Positions 37,950-47,345 of a stretch of 64,000 nt of DNA are shown one piece after another. The stretch's first letter is position 1. The number at the start of each line of letters is the position of its first letter. This DNA comes from Acidobacteriota bacterium (GTDB taxonomy: Bacteria; Acidobacteriota; Terriglobia; Acidiferrales; UBA7541). Under the pieces are notes generated by a model, which did no database searches, had not been told where the DNA came from, and saw only the letters and a program-made list of their open reading frames with translations. The translations under genes and the position numbers were made by a program. The stretch is taken from the NCBI GenBank assembly GCA_003223215.1, contig QHYH01000090.1, positions 1-64,000 on the forward strand. The letters run 5' to 3'.

Positions 37950-39005
37950 CTAAATGCGGATTTGCCCCGCCGCCGCCCTCTGTTGGTGAAGGAATTCTTC
38001 GAGCAGCAGTTGCGACAGCCGCCGGGTGTTGTGGCGCAGCACGCCGTGTTCCTCGACGAGATCGTCGAGGATCACCCGACAGCCAAGGTTCCGCAGCGCG
38101 GCAAGGTCCACGGTCACCGGCACCGCTCCTTCCGCGCGATAGCGGCGCGCCACTTCGGGCGAGATCGCCTGCCGGTTGGCGATCACGCAGTCGATCACCC
38201 GGTGCGGCACGTGCTTCTGAATGGCGCAAACGTGGTCCGCCAGCCCGTAGCCGGTCGTTTCGCCGGGCTGCGTCATCAAGTTGGCGATGTAGACTCGGGG
38301 AGCCTTGGACCGCGCGATCGCCGCGGCAATGTAGGGAATCAGCAGATTGGGCAGGACGCTCGTGTACAGCGAGCCTGGGCCCATGAGAATCAGGTCGGCC
38401 TGGTCGATGGCTTCGACAGCGGCGGGCAGGGGGCGCACGCGGCTCGGAGAGAGGCTCAGTCTCTTGATGCGTGTGCGGCTGGCACTGATGCGCGTCTCGC
38501 CGTGAACCACGCGGCCGTTTTCGAGGATGGCAACCAGACGGACATTCGAGAGCGTCGAGGGGAAAATGCGCCCGCGAATGGCGAGCACTCTGCTCGTCAC
38601 GCGAATCGCCTCGATAAAGTCGCCGGTGACGTGCGTCAGCGCGGCGAGAAACAGATTCCCGAAATTGTGGCCGGCGAGACCCCGTCCCGCGTGAAAGCGG
38701 TACTGAAACAAGCGGCCCATCAACGCTTCATCTTTGGAAAGCGCGACCATGCAGTTGCGAATGTCGCCCGGCGGCAGAATGCGATTCTCGCGCCGCAAAC
38801 GCCCGGAACTGCCGCCGTCATCGGTCACCGTGACGATGGCAGCGAGATCGGAGATCGGTCGCTCGGCGGTCGAAAGTTCGTCCGGGCGCCGCACCACCCG
38901 TTCTTTCAAGCCGCGCAGCAGCGTAGACAGCCCGGTTCCCCCGCCCAACGCGACAATGCGGAAGCCCGGCGGCAGAGCTTTTCTCGGAGAGCCGTGTTTC
39001 TTCAT
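37950..39005 (-). CDS. YvcK/CofD-like protein (GlmR family)
   Basis: 351 residues. The fold shares the nucleotide-binding core of CofD: IVALGGGTGLSTLLRGLKE at residues 17-35, VTVTDDGGSSGRLRRE, LPPGDIRNCMVALS, and LILMGPGSLYTSVLPNLL. YvcK (GlmR) proteins bind UDP-GlcNAc and adjust carbon flow into the cell wall; they lack the CofD transferase reaction. The gene is followed on the same strand by the MglA-distant TPR gene only in reverse order (39155 is upstream), with about 150 bp between, so co-transcription is possible. Confidence 0.88.
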   Translation of the reverse strand: MKKHGSPRKALPPGFRIVALGGGTGLSTLLRGLKERVVRRPDELSTAERPISDLAAIVTVTDDGGSSGRLRRENRILPPGDIRNCMVALSKDEALMGRLFQYRFHAGRGLAGHNFGNLFLAALTHVTGDFIEAIRVTSRVLAIRGRIFPSTLSNVRLVAILENGRVVHGETRISASRTRIKRLSLSPSRVRPLPAAVEAIDQADLILMGPGSLYTSVLPNLLIPYIAAAIARSKAPRVYIANLMTQPGETTGYGLADHVCAIQKHVPHRVIDCVIANRQAISPEVARRYRAEGAVPVTVDLAALRNLGCRVILDDLVEEHGVLRHNTRRLSQLLLEEFLHQQRAAAGQIRI

Positions 39006-39154
39006 TTCCAGTTGAGAAAAGGAGCCACCTGTTTATTCTACAGGAAAGAGTTCAGATACCGCGCACCCTCGGGAAGATATGCGGAAGAGCCGAAGCTACA
39101 GCGCCACTTCCGGCTGATGCCGCCCTTCGTCACAATTCACGATGGTTATGTTTT

Positions 39155-39799
39155 CTAGCCAGCAAACCCGTCTTTCTCCGGGTAGAGCAATTCGGTGAAG
39201 CGCGGATCTTCCTGGAGGAAGGCGAAATCTTCGTCGTTGCGCGCGTGGTAGCGGTTTTCCGGGCGCAACTGGATGGCGACCTTGAGGTTCTGGAGTGCGG
39301 AGTCGGCTTCGCCGGTGAGGCAATCGAGCGCTGCCAGCGCGTAATGAATGTGGTCGGCCTTGGGCGCGGCCTTGCGCGCTTTGTCGAGGCTCTCCCGCGC
39401 TTCGTCCCAGCGCCCGATGTTCATCATGGCCACGCCGCGCTGGTAATGGTCTTCCGCGCCGCGCGGATTGTGTTCCTGCGTGGGCTTCATGCGCTGCTCG
39501 GCAATTTTCAAATGCACGCGCGCGCGGTCCGCCAGTTCCTTGCTCGGACCTTTCAGCACTTCTTCCAGTCCCTGCTTGGCGCGGGCGAATTTTTGCTGAT
39601 GAAATAGTGACAGAGCTTCATCGTAAGTCTTCAGCTGCTCCTGCACGCGCGGATCGACCAACTCAACGCCGCCGCGCTGCGGCGGTGGGGGCGGCCCTAA
39701 GTTCCTCTTTTTCTGTGGCTTAGAGGAATTGTGCCCGGTGCTCTTGGAGTGCTGTGCCGAGCCCCCGGGGGCTTTTCGGACTTTGCCCATGGTCGGCAT
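39155..39799 (-). CDS. TPR-repeat protein
   Basis: 214 residues from the ATG at 39799. A basic, Pro-rich head (KAPGGSAQHSKSTGHNSSKP, then a run of Pro) precedes three or four TPR helices pairs (YDEALSLFHQQKFARAKQGL, HYQRGVAMMNIGRWDEARES, ALAALDCLTGEADSALQNLK) and a short tail ending in LLYPEKDGFAG. It has no signal peptide, so it is cytoplasmic, presumably a protein-interaction adaptor. The frame extends to 39892 but without coding character. Confidence 0.75.
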   Translation of the reverse strand: MPTMGKVRKAPGGSAQHSKSTGHNSSKPQKKRNLGPPPPPQRGGVELVDPRVQEQLKTYDEALSLFHQQKFARAKQGLEEVLKGPSKELADRARVHLKIAEQRMKPTQEHNPRGAEDHYQRGVAMMNIGRWDEARESLDKARKAAPKADHIHYALAALDCLTGEADSALQNLKVAIQLRPENRYHARNDEDFAFLQEDPRFTELLYPEKDGFAG

Positions 39800-40056
39800 G
39801 CTAGCAGAGGCGGCGACGCGCGTCAAACGCGGATTTATTACTTTCGAGTAAATAACTCTGCAATAAAAATGCGGGACGGCGGAGCGGGACACTGGTTACC
39901 GAACGGCAGCATCAGGAAAAAATAGCTCGTCCAAATCGCTCGAGAATCGCGGAAACTGGAGTTCAGGCTGCAAAGCGATGGAAACACGGGGCGGGAATGC
40001 TGGCCTGCCTCGAGCGCGTATGCTAGATTTGTGGCCGGACACTGGTCGACGACAAA

Positions 40057-40644
40057 GTGCCTTTCATCAATTTTCCTGCACGCGAAATTAATTGCAAGCT
40101 GGTGTACTACGGTCCGGGTCTCGGCGGAAAAACCGCCAACCTGCAGTGGGTCTACGACCATACCGGGCAGAACCAGAAGGGCAAAATGGTGTCCCTGGCC
40201 ACGGAAACCGACCGCACGCTGTTCTTCGACTTCCTTCCGCTCGACCTGGGGACGGTGCGGGGCTTCAAGACTCGCTTTCATCTCTATACCGTGCCCGGCC
40301 AGGTGTTCTACGAGGCCAGCCGCAAGCTCATCCTGAAAGGGGCGGACGGCGTAGTGTTCGTGGCCGATTCGCAGGAAGAGCGGCTGGACGCGAATTTCGA
40401 GACCATGGAAAACCTTCAGGAACACTTGAAAGAACACAACCTGAATTTCTCGACGATTCCCTACGTGCTGCAGCTGAACAAGCGCGACTTGCCGAACGCC
40501 ATGCCCGTGCCGGAATTGACCAAGCAACTTCGAAAAAAAAGCGAGCCGGTTCTGGAAGCCGTGGCCATTCAAGGCACCGGCGTCTTTGAAACCCTCAAGG
40601 AAGTGGCCAAACTCGTCCTCGCTGAACTGAAAAAAGGGGCTTAA
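40057..40644 (+). CDS. mglA: MglA-type small GTPase
   Basis: 195 residues beginning at a GTG (40057). P-loop [13 protein letters not shown], switch I region around [16 protein letters not shown], switch II TVPGQ (the bacterial-MglA variant with Pro rather than Ala/Asp), and base-recognition motif [10 protein letters not shown] identify the MglA family. In myxobacteria MglA sets the leading pole for motility; in other phyla its role is often unknown. Its usual partner, a Roadblock/MglB-type GAP, is not next to it. Confidence 0.9.
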   Translation: MPFINFPAREINCKLVYYGPGLGGKTANLQWVYDHTGQNQKGKMVSLATETDRTLFFDFLPLDLGTVRGFKTRFHLYTVPGQVFYEASRKLILKGADGVVFVADSQEERLDANFETMENLQEHLKEHNLNFSTIPYVLQLNKRDLPNAMPVPELTKQLRKKSEPVLEAVAIQGTGVFETLKEVAKLVLAELKKGA

Positions 40645-40697
40645 AGGAAGTAGAATTCCTCAATTAAACAGGTGAAATGCGACCTCCAGGCTTGTTC

Positions 40698-41166
40698 TTA
40701 CTGGGGCGGGATGGCCGTGCTAACGGTCCTATCTCGCCAGGGCAAAATATCATCTTCTTTTTCTTTCGGACCAAATCCTTCGAGGTGAAACGTGAGCTCA
40801 ATTCCGCCATCCCTCTCATTCAGAGTTCCCAAAATTGTGCCAGTGGCTCCCCATTGTTGGGCAATGCCCCAGACAGATGTCGTTTGAGCGAAGGTCCTCG
40901 AGCGTAGTCCAGTTTTCGACTAGATAGTTTCTGAGCGCTTTGCGATCAAGAATTTCCTTTCCGGGGGAATAGCTTGCGAGTGATTCGGAAAAGCCGTCGG
41001 CAAGGACGGTGCCCGATTGCGACGAGGTGCCGGGTGAGTTTCGGAAGAAATCGATCACAAGGACCTTGGGCTCTTTTTCGGCATGTTCTGCATCGCGAAT
41101 CCTTTGTTTATGCCCATATTATGCGAGCGTCTGATCGCTTAGATGCAGGAATTCGGCCAAGCTCAT
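40698..41166 (-). pseudogene. TonB-family N-terminal domain remnant
   Basis: Read in one frame from 41166: an ATG, an in-frame TAA after about 15 codons, then KEPKVLVIDFFRNSPGTSSQ, GTVLADGFSESLASYSPGKE and ENWTTLEDLRSNDI. After a frameshift near 40860 the reading continues WGIAQQWGATGTILGTLNER then ELTFHLEGFG to a stop at 40698. This resembles the FlgO-like N-terminal domain (VLVxDF, LGATGTILGTL) that precedes a TonB domain in acidobacterial proteins; here no TonB part is left. Stop, frameshift and truncation indicate decay. Confidence 0.6.
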
Positions 41167-41170
41167 CGTA

Positions 41171-41527
41171 CTAGGTGAAATTGGCGAGGGCGGCGGATTC
41201 GGTGTCGAAGGTGGGAATGGCTTCTGCAAGGCGCGTGACCGTGAGAGCGTCGCGGACGCGGCCGGGTCCGCAGACCAGCCGCAGCACCCCGCCTTCGCGC
41301 CCGAGCTGGATCGAGATGCGCACGAGCGTGGATAGCCCGGAACTGTCGATTTGCGGCGTGCTGTTGAGGGCCACGATGACCTTGCGAGTGCCCTTCTTCA
41401 GGACCGACTGCAGGGCACTGTAAAGCTGTTCGCTCGGTTCGCCGATGGTGAGCCGGCCATGCACCTCGAGAATGGCGACTTCGCCGGATTCGCGAACTTT
41501 GATCTCCATGGGCAGCCGTTCGATCAT
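41171..41527 (-). CDS. STAS-domain protein (anti-sigma factor antagonist type)
   Basis: 118 residues made of one STAS domain: VAILEVHGRLTIGEPSEQLY, KVIVALNSTPQIDSSGLSTL with the phospho-acceptor serine pair in DSSGLS, and GGVLRLVCGPGRVRDALT. SpoIIAA-type proteins switch partner anti-sigma factors by serine phosphorylation; no kinase or phosphatase gene is directly adjacent, though kinases occur elsewhere in the window. A second start at 41509 is possible. Confidence 0.85.
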   Translation of the reverse strand: MIERLPMEIKVRESGEVAILEVHGRLTIGEPSEQLYSALQSVLKKGTRKVIVALNSTPQIDSSGLSTLVRISIQLGREGGVLRLVCGPGRVRDALTVTRLAEAIPTFDTESAALANFT

Positions 41528-41805
41528 GTCAGTGGGCTTTCTCTTTTCGTTCGAATACGGAAAGGCCGCACGGCATTATACGCTGGCGGTCCGAAGAAGC
41601 GGTAAAGTCGTAACTCTGGAATGATAACTCAAGCTGTCACAAAACCATTCTGAGGTTTCTGCCCGATGCTGGCAGCCCCGAGAAGGAGCCGATGCCGACC
41701 GGCAAGTTTCACCCCAGACGCTTCGCTGACCTTTGGCGCACCCCGACGTCTATAAACTGAGGTCTTGGTGTGACCAAACCCGATTCTCGGCAAGGATCGC
41801 TCACC

Positions 41806-44242
41806 ATGCTCGCATGGCTCGAATCGCTGCGCGCGGATGCGGTTTTTGGTTGGCGGCAACTGAAGAAGCATTGGGTGACCTCGGCCGCGGCGATTCTGTC
41901 GCTTGCTTTGGGAATCGGCGCATGCACGTCGGCATTCCGTCTCATCGACGCCCTTCTGCTGCGTCCCTTGCCGGTGCCCAATCCGGACCGGCTTTACTCT
42001 CTTTCGCGCCAGGGCCTCAACTTTGATGGCAAGCCCAGTATTGACCAAAACTGCGAGTACCCGCTTTTTTCTTCAGATGCGCGCGGCGGTGAAGGATCGG
42101 GCGGAGTTACTTGCCCTGTCCTACGCGGATCGCGTCGATCTTTATTACCGGCCCGACCAGGAAATTGAGAAAGCGTACGTGCAATATGTTTCGGGCTGGA
42201 TGTTTGAGTCGTTTGGACTGCGGCCTGTCTTGGGACGGCTGTTGACGGAAACGGACGATCGGATACCAGGTGCGCATCCCTACGCGGTGCTCTCTTACGT
42301 TTATTGGACCCTCCGCTTCGGCCAGGATCCTAAAGTGGTCGGCCGCAGTTTTCGCATGGGGGAAACGCTCTACGAGGTAATTGGGGTTGTGGAGAAACCT
42401 TTCACCGGCACCGAGCCGGGCACGATGATCGACGTCTTCGTTCCCGCCATGATGAATCCTTATGTGACGGCGCTCCGACGCCAGCGTTTTTCGGGTGTTT
42501 GCTCAGCTGAAGCCGGGTGTCGCGGCGGCGCTCGTTCGCGCGAAGCTCGAAGCAAGTTCCCGTGCGTTCGAAGAAGAGAGGGTCAAGGGATTTGTCGGCG
42601 TTCCCCGGGAGGGCCTGGATAATTTCTTAAACCAAAGGCTCGTGCTGGAGCCCGCTCCCACGGGCGTTTCCGATTTGCAGAACGAGAACCGTCGCTCGCT
42701 TGCTGCGCTGGGTGTTTTGGTGGCGTTGGTGCTGCTGATTGCTTGCGCGAACGTGGCCAACCTGATGACCGCGCGAGCGGCGACGCGCGCCCGCGAGATG
42801 GCCACGCGAATGTCCATCGGGGCCGGACGCTGGCGTCTTGTGCAGCTTATTTCTTATTTATGGAAGCAGCATGGATTGCCGTGCTTGCGGCGGCGCTCGG
42901 CGTATTTTTCGCCTGGGGCTCCGCGCCGTTTGTCGTCAGCAGAATCAATCCGCCGGACGATCCGGTGCGTTTGATTCTTCCCCCCGACTGGCGCGTTCTG
43001 GGATTCGCACTGGCGTTGACCTTCGGCGTGACTTTGCTCTTCGGTTTGTTGCCGGCGCTCGGCGTCTCCGCCGTCAAGCCACTCCGTGCCCTGCAAGGCA
43101 GAGAAGCGCCTCGCTCCCGGCGTGTGTTGATGCACGCGCTCATCACCGCTCAGGTGGCCTTCTGTTTCCTAGCTAAGCTAGTGCTCTTCACTACCCGGCT
43201 GCTTGTGGCCACCTTCGAGCATTTGTCGCATGAGTCGGTCGGGTTCTCCGCCGAACGCCTGCTTACGCTCGATACGTTCGCGCAAAGAGCCGAACCACCA
43301 GCTTTGTGGCTCCAGGTAGCCGGCCATCTCCGGGAGATCCCGGGTGTCGAAAGAGTCGCCTTGGCCAGCTGGCCATTGCTCGACGGGAACAGCGTGAACA
43401 GCTACATTTCGATCAACGAGGCACCTCCGATGCCAAGGCTGGCCTATTTCCTAAGGGTGTCGCCCGGCTGGATTGACACCATGAAAATCATGTCGATGGT
43501 CGGGACTTTCTTCCGAGCGAGACGGCTCCCGGGGCGGCCATCGTAAATGAAACCTTCGCGAAGACTTATTTCAACGGAGAAGATCCGGTGGTTGGTGCGC
43601 GACGCCCGTTACGGTGGTATGCGGGAAGGAGCCCGGGCCGTGGTTTACGTGCCCTTTCAGGGTGTGCGCAGTGACGGCACTGGGGTGCCGCAAAATTGGG
43701 GAACCTTCATCGTGCGCACCTCGAGCGCCAATCCGCTGGCGATGGCCGAGGCTCTCCGCCAGGAACTGCCGCGGGCACGTCCCGAGTTTCGCGTGAGCCG
43801 AGTCCGCACGCAGCTCGAAATCAATCAGGCGCAAACCGTGCGCGAACGGCTGCTCGCCATGCTCGCTCTATTCTTCGGCGTCGTGGCGGGTGGTGCTGGC
43901 AGGCGTCGGCCTGTACGGGGTGTTGCACTACTCCGTTCTCGAGCGGCAGCGCGAAATCCGGAATCCTCATGGCCATCGCCGCACAAGTCGTCGCCGTCGT
44001 GCGCATCGTAACCGTCGATGTTTTCTTGATGCTCTTAGTGGGGGCGGCTGCGGGCTTGACGTCCGGCTTGGCGCTCGTGCGGTATATGGCGGCGTTGTTT
44101 TACGAAGTTAAACCCACGGACCTAGCCATGCTGGCTTCCCGTGGCTATAATAGCGCTCCTCGGAACCGCAGTTCTAGCCTCGCTGCCCCCGGTTGCTCGC
44201 GCGGCCAGAATAGATCCCGTTACTTTGCTGAGCGCCGAATAG
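41806..44242 (+). pseudogene. ADOP-type ABC permease, heavily frameshifted
   Basis: Pieces in alternating frames give a near-complete duplicated ABC permease: SLALGIGACTSAFRLIDALL at the start, SWMFE-like [89 protein letters not shown], and finally a last frame ending RAARIDPVTLLSAE with TAG at 44240-44242. At least seven frame changes are needed, so no functional protein. The size (about 2.4 kb) shows few large deletions. It precedes the PadR gene and two intact paralogues in the same orientation. Confidence 0.85.
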
Positions 44243-44276
44243 AAGCGCGCGCCCACCCCAAGGAAGACTTAGGGTT

Positions 44277-44316
44277 GACATCTTACCCAAGCGAGCGTAG
44301 CGTTGGGTTAAATGTC
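44277..44316 (+). promoter_or_regulatory. candidate PadR operator over the padR start
   Basis: GACATCTTACCCAA (44277-44290) and TTGGGTTAAATGTC (44303-44316) form an inverted repeat with 12 of 14 bases matching, spacer 12. The outer GACAT/ATGTC arms recall the ATGT...ACAT boxes of PadR regulators. The right arm contains the padR start codon (44312-44314) and TTGACA at 44275-44280 overlaps the left arm, which suits autorepression. Confidence 0.5.
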
Positions 44317-44662
44317 TACCCAAGAAGAGCGAGAACGGCTGGAACTGCTGCAAGGCACCTTGGACCTGCTGATCTTGCGCACGCTGATCTTTGGAGCGCA
44401 GCACGGCCAAGGCATCGCGCGCGCCATCCAGCAAACGTCAGACGACGAGCTCCTTGTGGAGCACGGCGCGCTTTACCCCGCGCTCCAGCGGCTGGAGGAG
44501 CGCGGCTGGATCTCCGCGAAGTGGGGAATCTCCTCCAACAATCGCAAAGCGCGGTTTTATTCCCTGACTGCCTCGGGCCGCAAGCAGCTAGGAAAAGAAA
44601 CCACCAAGTGGAAGCGGCTGACCGCGGCGATAGGGCGGATTCTGGAATCCGAGGGAGGCTAG
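44312..44662 (+). CDS. PadR-family transcriptional regulator
   Basis: 116 residues. A winged helix with [31 protein letters not shown], the recognition-wing segment [20 protein letters not shown] and [12 protein letters not shown] matches the acidobacterial PadR group that precedes duplicated ABC permease genes. It ends 3 bp before the permease gene start, so they form an operon, and it probably represses it. A palindrome covers its own start. The effector is unknown; family members often respond to toxic small molecules. Confidence 0.9.
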   Translation: MSTQEERERLELLQGTLDLLILRTLIFGAQHGQGIARAIQQTSDDELLVEHGALYPALQRLEERGWISAKWGISSNNRKARFYSLTASGRKQLGKETTKWKRLTAAIGRILESEGG

Positions 44663-44665
44663 GCC

Positions 44666-47266
44666 ATGTTCGGACGCAAGCGCGAGCCGGGCGACTTCCG
44701 CTCGGAGATTGCGGCTCATATCCAGTTGGAAGCGGAGCGCCTGCGAGAACAAGGCTTAAGCGAAGAAGACGCCGGGGCCGCGGCGCGCCGCTCTTTCGGC
44801 AATGTCATGCAAACCGAGGAACGTTTTTACGAAGCAAAGCGCTGGCTGTCGTGGGATCAGCTGTGGCAGGACGTTCGCTATGGCCTGCGGATGCTGGCCA
44901 AGCATCCCGGCTTTACGGGCATAGCGGTGCTCACGTTGGCGCTGGGCATCGGCGCAAACACTGCAATGTTCAGCGTGATCGAGGCGGTGTTGCTCCGGCC
45001 GCTGTCGTACAGCAATGCGGATCAGTTGGTGAGCGTGGCTTCCATGTGGGAGAGGGGCGGCGTCACGACGCCTTATTCCTGCTCGCCGCCGGATTTTTTT
45101 GATTGGCGCGACCAGAACCGATCGTTCTCATCGATGTTTGCGTTCCATACGAGCGAGCGCGCGCTGACCGGACGCGGCGAGGCGAAACGCCTGCGCGCCG
45201 TTGTCACGACTGCAGGAATCTTCCCTACTCTAAAAGTACACCCCATCATCGGACGGGAGTTCACGGCCGAGGAGAATCGCAAGGGCGCCAATCATGTGGC
45301 GATTTTGGGCTACGGGTTCTGGCAGGCGGATTTCGGGGGCCTGCCGGATGCGATTGGGAAAACCATCGAACTAGACAGCGAACCGTACAAAATCATTGGC
45401 GTGATGCCGCGGGACTTTCGGTTTCCGCTGCGGGACAGCGATGCGTATCTACCGATCGGATTTGACGACAAGGTGATGACCCAGCGAGGGGCGCATTACC
45501 TGAGCGTGCTGGGAAGGCTGAAGCCGGGTGTCTCCGTGGCTCAGGCCAATGAGGATTTAGTGGCAATCATGGCAGAGCTACGACGGCTTTATCCGGACAA
45601 GGACGGAAAGTGGGGCGTGCAAGCGGAGCGATGGAGCCGGCGGCTGGTGGGCGATATTCGGCCGGCGCTGCTGGTGCTCCTGGGAGCCGTGGGCCTTGTG
45701 GCGTTGAGCGCGTGCGCCAACGTATCCAACTTGCTCCTGGCCCGAGCGACGGTGCGTCAGCGCGAAATGGCCATGCGGCGCGCTCTGGGCGCCGGGCGCC
45801 TGAGGATTGTGCGCCAGATTTTGACGGAGAGTTTAATGCTGGCGATATGTGCCGGGGCAGCGAGCCTGCTGCTCGCGCACTGGGCGCTCCTCGGGATTGT
45901 GCGCTTTGGACCGAAAGACATCCCGCGGTTGGCGAGCGTGGGACTGAACACGGCGGTGCTGACATTCACGCTGGGCGTCTCGGTCGTGAGCGCCTTGCTG
46001 TTTGCGCTAATCCCTGCGATGCGATCCTCGAGAATGGAAGTTGGCAGCCTGCTCAAAATGTCAGGCTCGTCCTCGCGCGAAGCAGGACGCGCACGCAGCA
46101 TTCTTCTTGTTGGAGAAGTCGCCTTTTCCATGATGTTGCTCGCGGGAGCGGGGCTCCTTGTCCGTAGCTTCGTGGGCCTGAGATCGCTAAACCCGGGTTT
46201 TGACCCCCAAGGCGTCTTGACGCTGGACGTTAGCGTGCCGGATGCCCACTACAAGAACAGCCTGGCGCTCGAAGACTACTGGGACCAAGCGTTGGCCAAG
46301 CTGCGCGGTTTGCCCGGCGTCACATCGGTCGACGCAGTGACGCCGTTGCCGCTGTCCGGGGATGATTTCAGCAGCAGCTTCAGCGTGGAAGGCAGGAACA
46401 TACCTGAGAAGGACCAGCAGTCGGCGGAATTGCGCTGGGCCACGCCGCATTATTTTCGAACGCTGGGCATTCCGTTGCGCAAGGGGCGGACGTTCACGGA
46501 TGCCGACCGCCTGGGCGCCGCGGGAGTTCTATTGATCAGCGAAACGGCCGCCCACATGTTTTTTCCAGCGGGGGACGCGATTGGGCAGAAGATCGACTTT
46601 GGCGCGGGGGGCGGGTATGAAAAAAACAAAGGAGAGATTGTGGGTGTCGTGGGAGACGTGCGCCACTTTGGGTTGGATGCTCCAATCGCGCCGACCTTCT
46701 ATGTGCCGCTGTCGCAGGCGGGCATGGATGGCGCGAGTTTGGTGATTCGTGCGCAAGCATCTCCCGCGGCTCTGGGACAGCCAGCGCGCAAGCTGATTCA
46801 AGAAATTGACCGCGATGCATTGGTGGGAGAACCCGTGATGTTTGATTCTCTGCTTGCCGATTCCCTGGGGCAGAGGCTGTTTTACATGATGCTGCTGGGC
46901 GCATTCGCTGCTTTGGCACTAGTCTTGGCGGCGGTGGGGCTGTATGGAGTGATTTCGTACTCGGTGGCGCAGAGAACGCAGGAGATCGGGATCCGCGTGG
47001 CGATGGGGGCGGCGCGCTGGCAGGTATTGTCCATGGTTATGAAGAATGGTTTGGAGTTCGTCCTTCTAGGATTGGCAGCGGGCCAGGGGATGGCGCTCAT
47101 GCTGCACCGCACGATGCAGGGCTTGCTCGTTGGCGTGAGCGCTACAGACGCACTCACGTTGCTTGTGGCGGCGGCCGTGTTGCTGCTCGTAGCGATCGTG
47201 GCCTGCTACGTGCCGGCATGGCGCGCGGCGCGAATGGATCCGTTGGTCGCATTGAGGTTTGAATAG
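44666..47266 (+). CDS. ADOP-family ABC transporter permease
   Basis: 866 residues. An N-terminal cytoplasmic head (HIQLEAERLREQGLSEEDAG, ARRSFGNV) typical for acidobacterial duplicated permeases leads into two MacB-PCD/FtsX repeats: VLTLALGIGANTAMFSVIEA plus a large periplasmic domain, then ALVLAAVGLYGVISYSVAQR and the closing AWRAARMDPLVALRFE. Eight membrane spans in all. It would need a LolD/MacB-type ATPase, which is not encoded here. The likely role is export or mechanotransmission in the envelope; the substrate is unknown. Intact and first gene after padR. Confidence 0.88.
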   Translation: MFGRKREPGDFRSEIAAHIQLEAERLREQGLSEEDAGAAARRSFGNVMQTEERFYEAKRWLSWDQLWQDVRYGLRMLAKHPGFTGIAVLTLALGIGANTAMFSVIEAVLLRPLSYSNADQLVSVASMWERGGVTTPYSCSPPDFFDWRDQNRSFSSMFAFHTSERALTGRGEAKRLRAVVTTAGIFPTLKVHPIIGREFTAEENRKGANHVAILGYGFWQADFGGLPDAIGKTIELDSEPYKIIGVMPRDFRFPLRDSDAYLPIGFDDKVMTQRGAHYLSVLGRLKPGVSVAQANEDLVAIMAELRRLYPDKDGKWGVQAERWSRRLVGDIRPALLVLLGAVGLVALSACANVSNLLLARATVRQREMAMRRALGAGRLRIVRQILTESLMLAICAGAASLLLAHWALLGIVRFGPKDIPRLASVGLNTAVLTFTLGVSVVSALLFALIPAMRSSRMEVGSLLKMSGSSSREAGRARSILLVGEVAFSMMLLAGAGLLVRSFVGLRSLNPGFDPQGVLTLDVSVPDAHYKNSLALEDYWDQALAKLRGLPGVTSVDAVTPLPLSGDDFSSSFSVEGRNIPEKDQQSAELRWATPHYFRTLGIPLRKGRTFTDADRLGAAGVLLISETAAHMFFPAGDAIGQKIDFGAGGGYEKNKGEIVGVVGDVRHFGLDAPIAPTFYVPLSQAGMDGASLVIRAQASPAALGQPARKLIQEIDRDALVGEPVMFDSLLADSLGQRLFYMMLLGAFAALALVLAAVGLYGVISYSVAQRTQEIGIRVAMGAARWQVLSMVMKNGLEFVLLGLAAGQGMALMLHRTMQGLLVGVSATDALTLLVAAAVLLLVAIVACYVPAWRAARMDPLVALRFE

Positions 47267-47345
47267 GCAGGCAAGAGCAACTCTTGCGGCGTTTGCTCCA
47301 AAGCGTTGTTGCGATTGCACGTTCTCGGCTTCACGGAGGCAGGCC

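Noticed and set aside
37776-39158. 460-residue frame on the plus strand
   Set aside because: It is antisense to the clear YvcK/CofD gene, Arg/His-rich and without any family pattern; a by-product of GC-rich codon use.
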